Source of the DNA: Pseudomonadota bacterium
GTDB taxonomy: Bacteria > Pseudomonadota > Gammaproteobacteria > Pseudomonadales > Pseudohongiellaceae
Reading direction: 5' to 3'
NCBI GenBank assembly: GCA_027621405.1
Contig: JAQCBT010000005.1
Coordinates: forward strand, 1 to 64,000
DNA: 64,000 nt
Shown here in pieces: positions 18,939 through 27,316 of this stretch (position 1 is the first letter of the stretch; every line of letters starts with the position of its first letter). The notes below the pieces were generated by a model that saw only the letters and a list, made by a program, of their open reading frames with translations, was not told the DNA's origin and searched no databases. Made by a program: the position numbers and the translations under genes.

Positions 18939-19943
18939 TTAGCTGACAAAATTTATCGCATCGCAGAGGACATTGATACCAGCATCTTTGCGGTGGGCGT
19001 GCATGCTCAAGTGGCGCCGAAACTGCTTGCCGCCTTTTTGCCCCTTGAACAGGCCCAGCACGTGTCGGGTCATGTGGTGCAAGGGAGAGCCCTGTGCCAA
19101 TTCTCTTTCCATATACGGAATATAGTCGAGCAGGTATTCGATCCGGGTCTTGCTGCAGGCTTGTTCGCCGAACAGTTCACTGTCTATATTATGCAGGATA
19201 TAGGGGTTCTGATAGGCTTCCCGCCCCATCATGATGCCATCGACATGCTGCAACATGGCCCTGGTTTGCTGCAAGGTAGAGATGCCACCATTGATGACGA
19301 TTTTCAGGTCGGGAAAGCGTTCTTTTACCCTGAATACCCGTTCGTAGTTTAGGGGTGGGATCTCCCGGTTTTCCTTGGGGCTGAGTCCTTCAAGGATCGC
19401 TATCCGGGCATGAATGACAAACAGGTCGCAACCAGCATTGGCCACCGTATCCACGAATCTCATCAGATGCTGCTCCGAGTCCAGGTCATCAACGCCGATT
19501 CGGCATTTGACAGTAACAGGTACTTCAGACACGGCGCCCATGGCTTCTATGCACCGGGCTACCAGCGTTGGGTCAGTCATCAGGCAGGCACCAAACGCCC
19601 CGGACTGCACGCGCGGGCTGGGGCAGCCGACATTGAGATTGATCTCGGCATAGCCTGCCTTGTTGCCCATTTCGGTGGCAGCGGCCAGTTCTTCAGGATT
19701 ACTGCCCCCCAGTTGCAGCGCCACCGGGTGCTCGGCCGGGTCGTAGTGCAGCAGGTAATCTGCGTCCCCGTGCTTCAATGCAGAGCTGGTGACCATCTCT
19801 GTGTACAGCAGGGCACGACGTGTAAACAGCCGCAGGAACATCCGATCATGACGATCAGTCCAGTCCATCATGGGGGCGACGCAGAAAAGATGCTCTGGAG
19901 TAGCAGTCCTGGCCAGCTGGTTGTGTAATGAAGTATGAGGCAT
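18939..19943 (-). CDS. dusA: tRNA-dihydrouridine(20/20a) synthase DusA
   Basis: 334 residues with the Dus TIM-barrel signature: FCVAPMMDWTDRH at the N-terminus, catalytic C107 in NLNVGCPSPRVQSGAFGACL, KCRIGVDD, and INGGI for FMN phosphate binding. The length and the DRHDRMFLRL segment fit DusA, which reduces U20/U20a in tRNA with FMN and NADPH. It is divergent from gltX. Confidence 0.95.
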   Translation of the reverse strand: MPHTSLHNQLARTATPEHLFCVAPMMDWTDRHDRMFLRLFTRRALLYTEMVTSSALKHGDADYLLHYDPAEHPVALQLGGSNPEELAAATEMGNKAGYAEINLNVGCPSPRVQSGAFGACLMTDPTLVARCIEAMGAVSEVPVTVKCRIGVDDLDSEQHLMRFVDTVANAGCDLFVIHARIAILEGLSPKENREIPPLNYERVFRVKERFPDLKIVINGGISTLQQTRAMLQHVDGIMMGREAYQNPYILHNIDSELFGEQACSKTRIEYLLDYIPYMERELAQGSPLHHMTRHVLGLFKGQKGGKQFRRHLSMHAHRKDAGINVLCDAINFVS

Positions 19944-20090
19944 GCAATGTTGGGCTGTTAGTCAGGGTCGTCTCTTTTAGAGGGTGTGTGTTTTTAGCGG
20001 AAGCCAACAGGCGTGTCAAATAACGGGCCCATTGCCCCGCTCAGGCACCTGGCTGCGCCGCTGACCAATGGGAATTACCAGGCATTCGCG

Positions 20091-20096
20091 TATAAT
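20091..20096 (+). promoter_or_regulatory. Candidate -10 box for gltX
   Basis: Perfect TATAAT 41 nt upstream of the chosen gltX ATG. No good -35 is seen at 16-18 nt, so it may depend on an activator or on the sequence just upstream. Confidence 0.45.
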
Positions 20097-20136
20097 CTGC
20101 GCCTTCAATATCCAGCGTCCGGTAAAGACAAGAAGT

Positions 20137-21621
20137 ATGACTGAAGTTAGAACCCGAATCGCTCCGTCCCCAACGGGTGATCCCCATGTAGGAACAGCCT
20201 ATATCGCCCTGTTCAACCGTTGCTTCGCCCATAGCCAGGGTGGAAAATTTATTCTCAGGATCGAGGACACAGATCAGCAGCGCAGCACAGGCAAATCGGA
20301 GCAGGACATCCTGGAATCCCTGCGCTGGTTGGGACTGGATTGGGATGAAGGGCCGGGTCGGGAAGGGGACTGTGGACCCTACCGGCAGAGCGATCGTACC
20401 CACATCTATCGGCAGCATATTGAGGCCCTGCTTGAGGCCGGCCATGCCTTCCATTGTTTCTGCACATCTGAGCGTCTGGATGAATTGCGTAAGCAGCAGA
20501 TGGTCGACAAGCAGCAGCTTGGTTATGACGGTCACTGCCTTGGGCTTACCCAGGAAGAAGTCAGTAATAAACTGGCGTCAGGTATCCCACATGTCATTCG
20601 CATGAAGATCCCTGAACATGGAGAGTGTGAATTCGAGGACCTGTTGCGTGGCACGGTCAGCATCGCCTGGTCACAGGTCGATATGCAGGTACTGATCAAG
20701 TCAGATGGCCTGCCAACCTATCATTTTGCCAATGTCGTGGATGATCACCTGATGGGTATCAGCCACGTTATTCGCGGTGAAGAATGGATTAACTCGGTGC
20801 CGAAGCATGTGCAGCTGTATCGCTCATTTGGCTGGCGGGAACCTGTGTTCTGCCATATGCCTCTGCTGAGGAACCCTGACAAGAGCAAGCTAAGCAAACG
20901 CAAGAATCCTACCAGTATCAACTATTATCGAGACATGGGGTATCTGCCTGAAGCCGTGGTGAATTACCTGGGAATGATGGGTTGGTCAATGCCGTCCGGG
21001 GAAGAGAAGTTTTCCCTGGCGGAAATGGAATCGAGTTTTGACATCAGCCGAGTCTCCCTGGGCGGCCCGATCTTCGACGTGGAGAAGCTGAGTTGGCTGA
21101 ACGGTCGTTATCTTCGGGAAAACCTCAGCGATGGGGAATTCGCGGCGCGCTTCCTGCAGTGGGCCACCGCCGGAGGTCGGCTGGAACGGGTAGTGCCGTT
21201 ACTCAAGGAACGAGTGGAAAGATTTACCGATGTAGTAGGCCTGGGCAGCCTGTTTATAGACGGGGTTATCCAGCTACAGGCTGAGAATTTTAAGCACAAG
21301 CAACTGAATGACGAGACTATGGTGAAGATACTGCAATACACACTGTGGCGCCTCGAGGCTCTGCAGAGCTGGGACAGGGACGCCATCGAGTCCTGCTTTC
21401 AGGAGCTGGCGAGCCAGTTGGAACTCAAGATTCGGGATTTCCTGTTCCCGCTGTTCATAGTCATCAGCGGCAAGGCTGTATCAACATCGGTGATCGAGTC
21501 TGTAGCCATCCTCGGTCTCGACATCTCCCGTGCCCGAATCCGCCACGGCATCGAAGTGCTCGGGGGTGTCTCCAACAAGGCCGCAAAGCGGCTGGAGAGC
21601 GAATTCCAGAAGCTGGGATAA
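20137..21621 (+). CDS. gltX: Glutamate-tRNA ligase
   Basis: 494 residues from the ATG at 20137. A frame-compatible ATG at 20068 would add 23 residues, but these span the -10 box and the protein family begins at TRIAPSPTGDPHVG. The HIGH-type motif lies at about 9-18 and the KMSKS-type motif KLSKR at 251-255. It charges tRNA-Glu in a class I aminoacylation reaction. tRNA-Ala follows with its own promoter. Confidence 0.96.
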   Translation: MTEVRTRIAPSPTGDPHVGTAYIALFNRCFAHSQGGKFILRIEDTDQQRSTGKSEQDILESLRWLGLDWDEGPGREGDCGPYRQSDRTHIYRQHIEALLEAGHAFHCFCTSERLDELRKQQMVDKQQLGYDGHCLGLTQEEVSNKLASGIPHVIRMKIPEHGECEFEDLLRGTVSIAWSQVDMQVLIKSDGLPTYHFANVVDDHLMGISHVIRGEEWINSVPKHVQLYRSFGWREPVFCHMPLLRNPDKSKLSKRKNPTSINYYRDMGYLPEAVVNYLGMMGWSMPSGEEKFSLAEMESSFDISRVSLGGPIFDVEKLSWLNGRYLRENLSDGEFAARFLQWATAGGRLERVVPLLKERVERFTDVVGLGSLFIDGVIQLQAENFKHKQLNDETMVKILQYTLWRLEALQSWDRDAIESCFQELASQLELKIRDFLFPLFIVISGKAVSTSVIESVAILGLDISRARIRHGIEVLGGVSNKAAKRLESEFQKLG

Positions 21622-21634
21622 GCGGGTTTTGAAA

Positions 21635-21663
21635 TTGACAGTGCCGGGGAGTGTGCTTAGAAT
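21635..21663 (+). promoter_or_regulatory. Sigma-70 promoter of tRNA-Ala
   Basis: TTGACA (21635-21640), 17-nt spacer, TAGAAT (21658-21663). The following GCGCAGTCC is a GC-rich discriminator, the type seen at stringently controlled stable-RNA promoters. The tRNA begins about 25 nt after the -10. Confidence 0.8.
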
Positions 21664-21688
21664 GCGCAGTCCTTCGCTCAGCGCATGT

Positions 21689-21764
21689 GGGGCCTTAGCT
21701 CAGCTGGGAGAGCGCAACACTGGCAGTGTTGAGGTCACCGGTTCGATCCCGGTAGGCTCCACCA
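21689..21764 (+). tRNA. tRNA-Ala (anticodon GGC)
   Basis: 76 nt with encoded CCA. Acceptor stem GGGGCCT/AGGCTCC (including a G-T pair), D-arm AGCTCAGCTGGGAGAGC, anticodon arm CAACA-CTGGCAG-TGTTG with anticodon GGC, and T-arm CCGGTTCGATCCCGG. The tRNA-Ala identity pair G3-U70 is present. Confidence 0.97.
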
Positions 21765-21793
21765 ACTTAGCTCGCTTACGCTCGCTAAGTTTA

Positions 21794-22042
21794 GTTCGTT
21801 GATCAACTCCCCTGTGTTGAAAGAACTCTAGCTGGGTCGAATAGACCTTCTGATTCCCAGTGTCCCCGCTAACGCTAGTCTAAAGGACAGCAGTATTCAG
21901 CAGACTCATGGCGCATTAAGAATGTTCGTTAATCAATCCCCCTGTACAAGAAGAACTCTAGCTGGGTCGAATAGACCTTCTGATTTCCAGCAAGCCTGCT
22001 AACACTAGACTGAAGGACGGCAGGATTTCCCAGACTCATGGC
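21794..22042. repeat. Tandem 119-nt structured repeat (two copies, 130-nt period)
   Basis: Copy 1 (21794-21912) and copy 2 (21924-22042) align without a gap and share long identical blocks, including the 30-nt stretch from about 21825 to 21856. Both begin GTTCGTT and end CAGACTCATGGC. Each can fold as nested stems: CTAG with CTAG, CTGG with CCAG, and GTC-GAATA-GAC. A degenerate third copy may lie at about 22060-22134, sharing CCGCTAAC and CAGACTCA. The rest of the tRNA-Ala to gltA gap holds a small AACTTAGC/GCTAAGTT hairpin (21764-21791) and no gene. Confidence 0.8.
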
Positions 22043-22186
22043 TCGCGTTCTGATCGTCAGGCAGCGAATCTATCGAAGACTAATTCCCGCCGCTAACTCG
22101 CGTCGAAGATGGGTGCGAGTCAGACTCAAAAGCCATCAAGAATCTGTTGCTATGTCATAGCGAAGAAAACGCCCTGAAAAAGCAAA

Positions 22187-23464
22187 CTAACCTGGATAAT
22201 CTCTCTTGGTATGACCTTTGTATAGCTGCCGCGGTCTACCAATCTTATAGGGGTTGCTCAACATCTCATGCCAATGAGCAATCCACCCAGGCGTACGTCC
22301 AGTCGCAAAGATCACTGTGAACATCTCGGTAGGAATGCCAATCGCCTTAAGAATGATCCCTGAATAGAAATCCACGTTCGGGAACAGCTTGCGCTCGATG
22401 AAGTATTCATCTTCCAGCGCGATCTTCTCCAGCTTCTTCGCCATGCGCAGAAGTGGGTCGTTCTCAGCACCCAGCTCGTCGAGAACCTCATCACAGATGC
22501 CGCGTATAACAGTCGCCCTTGGGTCATAGTTCTTGTAGACGCGGTGACCAAAACCCATCAGCCGGAAGGGATCATTCTTGTCCTTGGCGCGACCGATGTA
22601 TTCTTCGATGCGGGATTCGTCGCCAATCTCATTCAACATGTCCAGCACGGCCTCGTTGGCGCCACCGTGGGCAGGTCCCCACAATGCGGCGATTCCGGAA
22701 GCGATACAGGCATAAGGATTAGTACCGGTGGAGCCGGCGAGACGAACAGTCGAGGTCGAAGCATTCTGTTCATGATCGGCATGTAGCAGGAACAGTGTAT
22801 CCATCGCCTTGGCCAGGATCGGGCTGACGTTGGGTTCCTCGCAGGGGGTGCCAAACATCATGTGCAGGAAGTTTTCCGCGAAACCCATTTTGTTCTGTGG
22901 GTACATGAAAGGCTGGCCCATGCCGTGTTTGAAGCACATCGCCGCCAGTGTCGGCATCTTGGCGATGACACGGTGGGCGGCCAGCAGGCGATGATCAGCA
23001 TTATCGATGTCCAGGTCGTCGTGGTAGAAGGCAGACAGACCGCCGACTACCGCACACAGCATGGCCATTGGGTGGGCATCGCGGGGGAAGCCCCGGAAGA
23101 ACTGGTGAATCGCCTCGTCGACCATGGTGTGGTAACGAATCGTGTTTTCAAATTTATCGGCTTCCTGCTTGCTGGGAAGTTCACCGTGAAGCAGGAGATA
23201 GCAAGTTTCCAGGAAATTGGATTTTTCAGCTAATTGTTCGATCGGGTAACCGCGATGCAGCAATACGCCGGCGCCACCATCGATGTAAGTTATGTCGGAT
23301 TCGCAGGCAGCGGTGGAGACGAAACCCGGGTCATAGGTAAATACGCCTTGTGCGACCAGTCCTCTAACATCGATGACGTCAGGTCCAGTACTTCCTGAAT
23401 AGACGGGCAACTCAATAGGGCTGTCTTTCCCATCAATACTTAACTGGGCCTTCTTCTCACTCAT
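22187..23464 (-). CDS. gltA: Citrate synthase (type II)
   Basis: 425 residues, matching the hexameric, NADH-sensitive gammaproteobacterial type. Family motifs: [32 protein letters not shown] and [15 protein letters not shown], with the catalytic His and Asp regions intact. It condenses acetyl-CoA and oxaloacetate. GGAG lies 8-9 nt before the ATG. It is divergent from sdhCDAB, the standard arrangement, so the shared intergenic region probably controls both. Confidence 0.97.
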   Translation of the reverse strand: MSEKKAQLSIDGKDSPIELPVYSGSTGPDVIDVRGLVAQGVFTYDPGFVSTAACESDITYIDGGAGVLLHRGYPIEQLAEKSNFLETCYLLLHGELPSKQEADKFENTIRYHTMVDEAIHQFFRGFPRDAHPMAMLCAVVGGLSAFYHDDLDIDNADHRLLAAHRVIAKMPTLAAMCFKHGMGQPFMYPQNKMGFAENFLHMMFGTPCEEPNVSPILAKAMDTLFLLHADHEQNASTSTVRLAGSTGTNPYACIASGIAALWGPAHGGANEAVLDMLNEIGDESRIEEYIGRAKDKNDPFRLMGFGHRVYKNYDPRATVIRGICDEVLDELGAENDPLLRMAKKLEKIALEDEYFIERKLFPNVDFYSGIILKAIGIPTEMFTVIFATGRTPGWIAHWHEMLSNPYKIGRPRQLYKGHTKRDYPG

Positions 23465-23961
23465 AGGTGGCTCCTGCGCAAATTGATTAGTAGCTAATTG
23501 GGAGGGCGGACGCGCCGGGTCTGTTCCCTGTTGGCGCTGATGTCCTGTACAGCAGGCTCTTTGTCCGGTCCGAATCGGGGTGGAGAGAATAGGGAGTAAG
23601 TCCGTGTTTTGTCAAATCTTTGCGCCCTGTTTGAAGCGGGTAATGACGGTCATAAAGCTGTCTTAATTCTGTGTCTGCACGATGCCTGGCTTAACTAGCC
23701 GGGCGCATTTTCAGCAGTTTGTGCTAAACCAAATAGAGGGGTTTTGCGAAATTCCCGACCTATTCTTCAATAGACGACAATGTATTGTCATTTTAGAGCG
23801 TCGAATCTCCGGATTTGTTGGTTTTGAGCAGGCGAAAGTCATATACTTTGCGCCCGTTATAGCCCCAATTTGTGTAATTAATTCAAGCAGTTTGCGAATT
23901 CTCAGGGAACTACGGGAACGGCCTTGATCGCTTGCATGCTAGCTAACGGAAAGAGCGCCAC
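23465..23961. promoter_or_regulatory. gltA-sdhC divergent control region
   Basis: About 500 nt with no supportable gene; an 81-codon frame at 23682-23927 lacks a ribosome site and family features. It must hold the promoters of gltA (minus) and sdhC (plus). Visible dyads are GACAAT-GT-ATTGTC at 23776-23789 and ATGAC-G-GTCAT at 23643-23653, both possible operators. I could not assign a regulator. Confidence 0.55.
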
Positions 23962-24336
23962 GTGAAAGACACCAGACCTGTAAATCTCAACCTGATTCTC
24001 TTCAAGTGGCCGTTGCCCGCGCTTACCTCCATCCTGCACCGCATTTCTGGAGTAGCGCTATTCTTCGGCACGGCTGTACTGTTGTATTTATTACAATTAT
24101 CTCTCGAATCCCAGGCCGGTTTTGATCTGGCCCTGGAAATAGTGGCCTCCACGGTGGGCAAGATCATCCTCTGGCTGATCGTTGCGGCTCTGGCCTATCA
24201 CCTGATCGCCGGTGCCAAACACTTGCTGATGGACATGGGAATCGGAGAAACCAGGGAGGGGGCAAAGACCGGTGCCATCGTGACCCTGGTGTTGTTTGCC
24301 ATCAGCGCGGTTCTGGCGGGGGTGTGGTTATGGTAA
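23962..24336 (+). CDS. sdhC: Succinate dehydrogenase cytochrome b556 subunit
   Basis: 124 residues, GTG start. The N-terminal RPVNLNL and the quinone/haem motif SILHRISGV match SdhC. Three transmembrane helices follow, with the haem-ligand His region (AYHLIAGAKHLLMD). It anchors complex II and reduces ubiquinone. It heads sdhCDAB and overlaps sdhD. Confidence 0.95.
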   Translation: MKDTRPVNLNLILFKWPLPALTSILHRISGVALFFGTAVLLYLLQLSLESQAGFDLALEIVASTVGKIILWLIVAALAYHLIAGAKHLLMDMGIGETREGAKTGAIVTLVLFAISAVLAGVWLW

Positions 24337-24698
24337 CTAACGCGACGAGTTTCAGCCGTTCCGGTCTCACCGACTGGATAATCCAGCGCTTCAGCGCCAT
24401 CGTACTGGGTGCTTATACGCTCTGCATCATGGGCAGCCTGCTGACCACACCCGCTATGACTTACGAGCAGTGGCGCGAATTATTCGATTCCACGGCCATG
24501 GGTATGTTCAGCATGATCACCCTGATCGCCCTCTGTGGGCATGCCTGGATCGGCATGTGGACTGTGGGTACTGACTATCTGACAGCCAGCCACCTGGGCA
24601 AGGGAGCCACTATTATCCGCCTGGGCTACCAGGCAGCGTGTGTACTACTCATTGCAGTTTACCTGCTCTGGGGTATCGAAATTTTTTGGGGTAGCTAG
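24330..24698 (+). CDS. sdhD: Succinate dehydrogenase membrane anchor subunit
   Basis: 122 residues from the ATG at 24330; an upstream in-frame GTG (24324) would add two. Motif DWIIQRFSAIVL is near the N-terminus, three hydrophobic helices are visible, and GHAWIGMWTVGTDYL carries the haem-ligand histidine region. It overlaps the sdhC end by 7 nt and abuts sdhA. Confidence 0.94.
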   Translation: MVTNATSFSRSGLTDWIIQRFSAIVLGAYTLCIMGSLLTTPAMTYEQWRELFDSTAMGMFSMITLIALCGHAWIGMWTVGTDYLTASHLGKGATIIRLGYQAACVLLIAVYLLWGIEIFWGS

Positions 24699-26471
24699 AT
24701 GTCAGGATTCAGGACCATTTCATTCGACGCAGTGATCGTGGGTGGCGGTGGCGCCGGTATGCGAGCGGCTCTGCAACTCGCACAGTCCGGATACAAGACT
24801 GCGGTTGTATCCAAAGTATTTCCAACACGCTCCCACACGGTCTCCGCCCAGGGTGGTATCACCTGCGCGATCGCCAGTGCCGATCCCAACGATGATTGGC
24901 GTTGGCACATGTATGACACCGTGAAGGGCTCGGATTATATCGGTGACCAGGACGCTATCGAATACATGTGCAGTGAGGGACCCCAGACTGTGTTCGAACT
25001 GGAGCACATGGGTTTGCCTTTTTCCCGCACCGAGAATGGTCGCATCTATCAAAGACCTTTTGGTGGGCAGTCCAAGGACTTCGGCAAAGGCGGTCAGGCG
25101 GCACGCACCTGTGCCGCAGCAGACCGCACCGGCCACGCGCTGCTGCATGCCCTCTATCAGGGTAACCTGAAAAACAACACCGTATTCTTCAATGAATGGT
25201 ATGCCGTGGACCTGGTGCGTAATCAGGACGGGGCCATCGTCGGAGTTATATCGATTTGTATCGAAACCGGCGAAGTGGTGTTTATCGAATCCAAGGCTAC
25301 CGTGTTCGCCACCGGTGGCGCGGGTCGCATCTACGCCTCAACCACCAACGCCCTGATCAATACCGGTGACGGTGTTGGTATGGCTCTACGTGCCGGGTAT
25401 CCCATGCAGGACATGGAAATGTGGCAATTCCATCCAACCGGCATCTATGGTGCCGGAACCCTGGTGACCGAAGGTTGTCGGGGCGAGGGTGGATACCTGA
25501 TTAACAAGGATGGTGAACGTTTCATGGAGCGTTACGCGCCCAATGCCAAAGACCTTGCTGGCCGGGATGTGGTAGCCAGGTCCATGGTTCTGGAAATCCT
25601 TGAAGGTCGCGGCTGTGGCGAAAAGGGTGATCACGTCATGCTGAAGCTGGATCACCTGGGGGCTGATGTGCTCAACGCCAAGCTGCCGGGAATACTGGAG
25701 CTGTCGCGAACCTTCGCCCATGTGGATCCGATCAAGGAGCCGATTCCTGTAGTACCGACCTGTCACTACATGATGGGCGGTATTCCAACCAATATTCATG
25801 GTCAGGCCCTGATGCAGAACGGCGCCGGTGAAGACGAGATCATTCCAGGCCTGTTTGCTGTGGGCGAAGTGGCTTGCGTATCCGTCCACGGTGCGAATCG
25901 ACTCGGCGGCAACAGCCTGCTCGACCTGGTGGTATTCGGTCGCTCGGCCGGCAAACACATCGAGGAGATGCTGGGCCAGGGCATCGAGCAGCGTCACGCC
26001 AGCGATACCGACATCGATGAGGCTACCCAACGCCTGAATCGACTGAATGAATCCAGCAGTGGCGAAAGCGTGCCGCAACTGCGTGCGGAGTTGCAAGAGA
26101 TCATGCAGAACCACTTCGGCGTATTCCGCAAGGGTGAATTCATGCAGGAAGGCATTGTCAAACTGCAAGGGATACGCGAGCGGTTACAGAACCTGCATCT
26201 CGAGGACAAGAGCAACACCTTTAATACGGCGCGCATTGAAGCGCTGGAACTGGAAAACCTGTTTGAAGTGGCTGAGGCAACTGCGATCGCTGCTGAAGCG
26301 CGCAACGAGAGTCGAGGCGCGCATGCCCGTGACGATTTTCGCGAACGTGATGATGACAACTGGCTTTGCCACTCATTGTACTTCCCGAAGGACAAGCGAG
26401 TTGGCAAGCGCGGTGTGAACTTCAAACCGAAGACTGTAGACACCTTCGAGCCCAAGGTGAGGACTTATTAG
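24699..26471 (+). CDS. sdhA: Succinate dehydrogenase flavoprotein subunit
   Basis: 590 residues. The FAD-binding motif is [11 protein letters not shown] (15-25), the covalent flavin His is H46 in [10 protein letters not shown], and the substrate-site motifs are [18 protein letters not shown] and [19 protein letters not shown]. It oxidises succinate to fumarate as the catalytic subunit of complex II. It directly follows sdhD with no gap. Confidence 0.97.
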   Translation: MSGFRTISFDAVIVGGGGAGMRAALQLAQSGYKTAVVSKVFPTRSHTVSAQGGITCAIASADPNDDWRWHMYDTVKGSDYIGDQDAIEYMCSEGPQTVFELEHMGLPFSRTENGRIYQRPFGGQSKDFGKGGQAARTCAAADRTGHALLHALYQGNLKNNTVFFNEWYAVDLVRNQDGAIVGVISICIETGEVVFIESKATVFATGGAGRIYASTTNALINTGDGVGMALRAGYPMQDMEMWQFHPTGIYGAGTLVTEGCRGEGGYLINKDGERFMERYAPNAKDLAGRDVVARSMVLEILEGRGCGEKGDHVMLKLDHLGADVLNAKLPGILELSRTFAHVDPIKEPIPVVPTCHYMMGGIPTNIHGQALMQNGAGEDEIIPGLFAVGEVACVSVHGANRLGGNSLLDLVVFGRSAGKHIEEMLGQGIEQRHASDTDIDEATQRLNRLNESSSGESVPQLRAELQEIMQNHFGVFRKGEFMQEGIVKLQGIRERLQNLHLEDKSNTFNTARIEALELENLFEVAEATAIAAEARNESRGAHARDDFRERDDDNWLCHSLYFPKDKRVGKRGVNFKPKTVDTFEPKVRTY

Positions 26472-26550
26472 TCTGTTCGGCAGCGCATTATATGCAGAGC
26501 CGATTGGATTTATAGAAACGATTTTGATTCAAGATTGTGCCAGGTGACAA

Positions 26551-27258
26551 GTGTTAGTAAGTATTTATCGATATAACCCGGAAACTGATGACAAGCCTCA
26601 CATGCAGGATTTTGAGGTCAAGATTCCTGAGGGTAAGGACATAATGGTCCTTGATGTGCTCGCTCTTGTGAAAGAGCAGGACGCCACAGTGGCCTATCGA
26701 CGTTCATGTCGAGAGGGGGTCTGTGGTTCGGATGGGATGAACATGAACGGTACCAATGGGCTGGCCTGTATTACGGCCATCTCCGAGGTTGGCGGCCCGG
26801 CGAAGAAACTGGTATTGCGACCATTGCCAGGTTTGCCCGTGATCCGCGACCTGGTCGTCGACATGTCAATTTTTTACAAGCAGTTCGAGAAAGTTCAGCC
26901 ATACCTGATCAACAACGAACCGCCACCGGCAATCGAGAGGCTGCAGTCTCCGGAGGATCGAGCGAAGCTGGACGGGCTCTACGAATGCATCCTCTGCGCC
27001 TGCTGTAGTACCAGCTGCCCCTCATTCTGGTGGAATCCAGACAAGTTCATCGGTCCAGCAGGCTTGTTGCAGGCTTATCGCTTTCTGGCTGACAGTCGCG
27101 ATACAGCGACCGCCGAGAGGCTTGGCAACCTGGACGATCCATTCAGCGTTTTTCGTTGTCGCGGCATCATGAACTGTGTTGCCGTCTGCCCCAAAGGCCT
27201 TAATCCAACCAGGGCTATCGGTCACATCCGAAGCATGCTTATTTCCCAGGGTACATAA
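26551..27258 (+). CDS. sdhB: Succinate dehydrogenase iron-sulfur subunit
   Basis: 235 residues, GTG start. The [2Fe-2S] ligands are in CREGVCGSDGMN-MNGTNGLAC, and the [4Fe-4S] and [3Fe-4S] ligands are in CILCACCSTSCP and CRGIMNCVAVCPKGLNP. It relays electrons from SdhA to quinone. The gap from sdhA is 79 nt, and sucA follows 58 nt downstream. Confidence 0.96.
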   Translation: MLVSIYRYNPETDDKPHMQDFEVKIPEGKDIMVLDVLALVKEQDATVAYRRSCREGVCGSDGMNMNGTNGLACITAISEVGGPAKKLVLRPLPGLPVIRDLVVDMSIFYKQFEKVQPYLINNEPPPAIERLQSPEDRAKLDGLYECILCACCSTSCPSFWWNPDKFIGPAGLLQAYRFLADSRDTATAERLGNLDDPFSVFRCRGIMNCVAVCPKGLNPTRAIGHIRSMLISQGT

Positions 27259-27316
27259 ATTCATTAGTGCGTTTGGCAACCGCACATAGTAGCGGTAGCT
27301 CGCAAAGGATAATGCT

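Noticed and set aside
23682-23927. 81-codon frame in the gltA-sdhC gap
   Set aside because: No ribosome site, no recognisable domain, and it covers the expected promoters.
25386-26168. 260-codon antisense frame in sdhA
   Set aside because: Shadow of the strongly conserved sdhA; composition follows the other strand.
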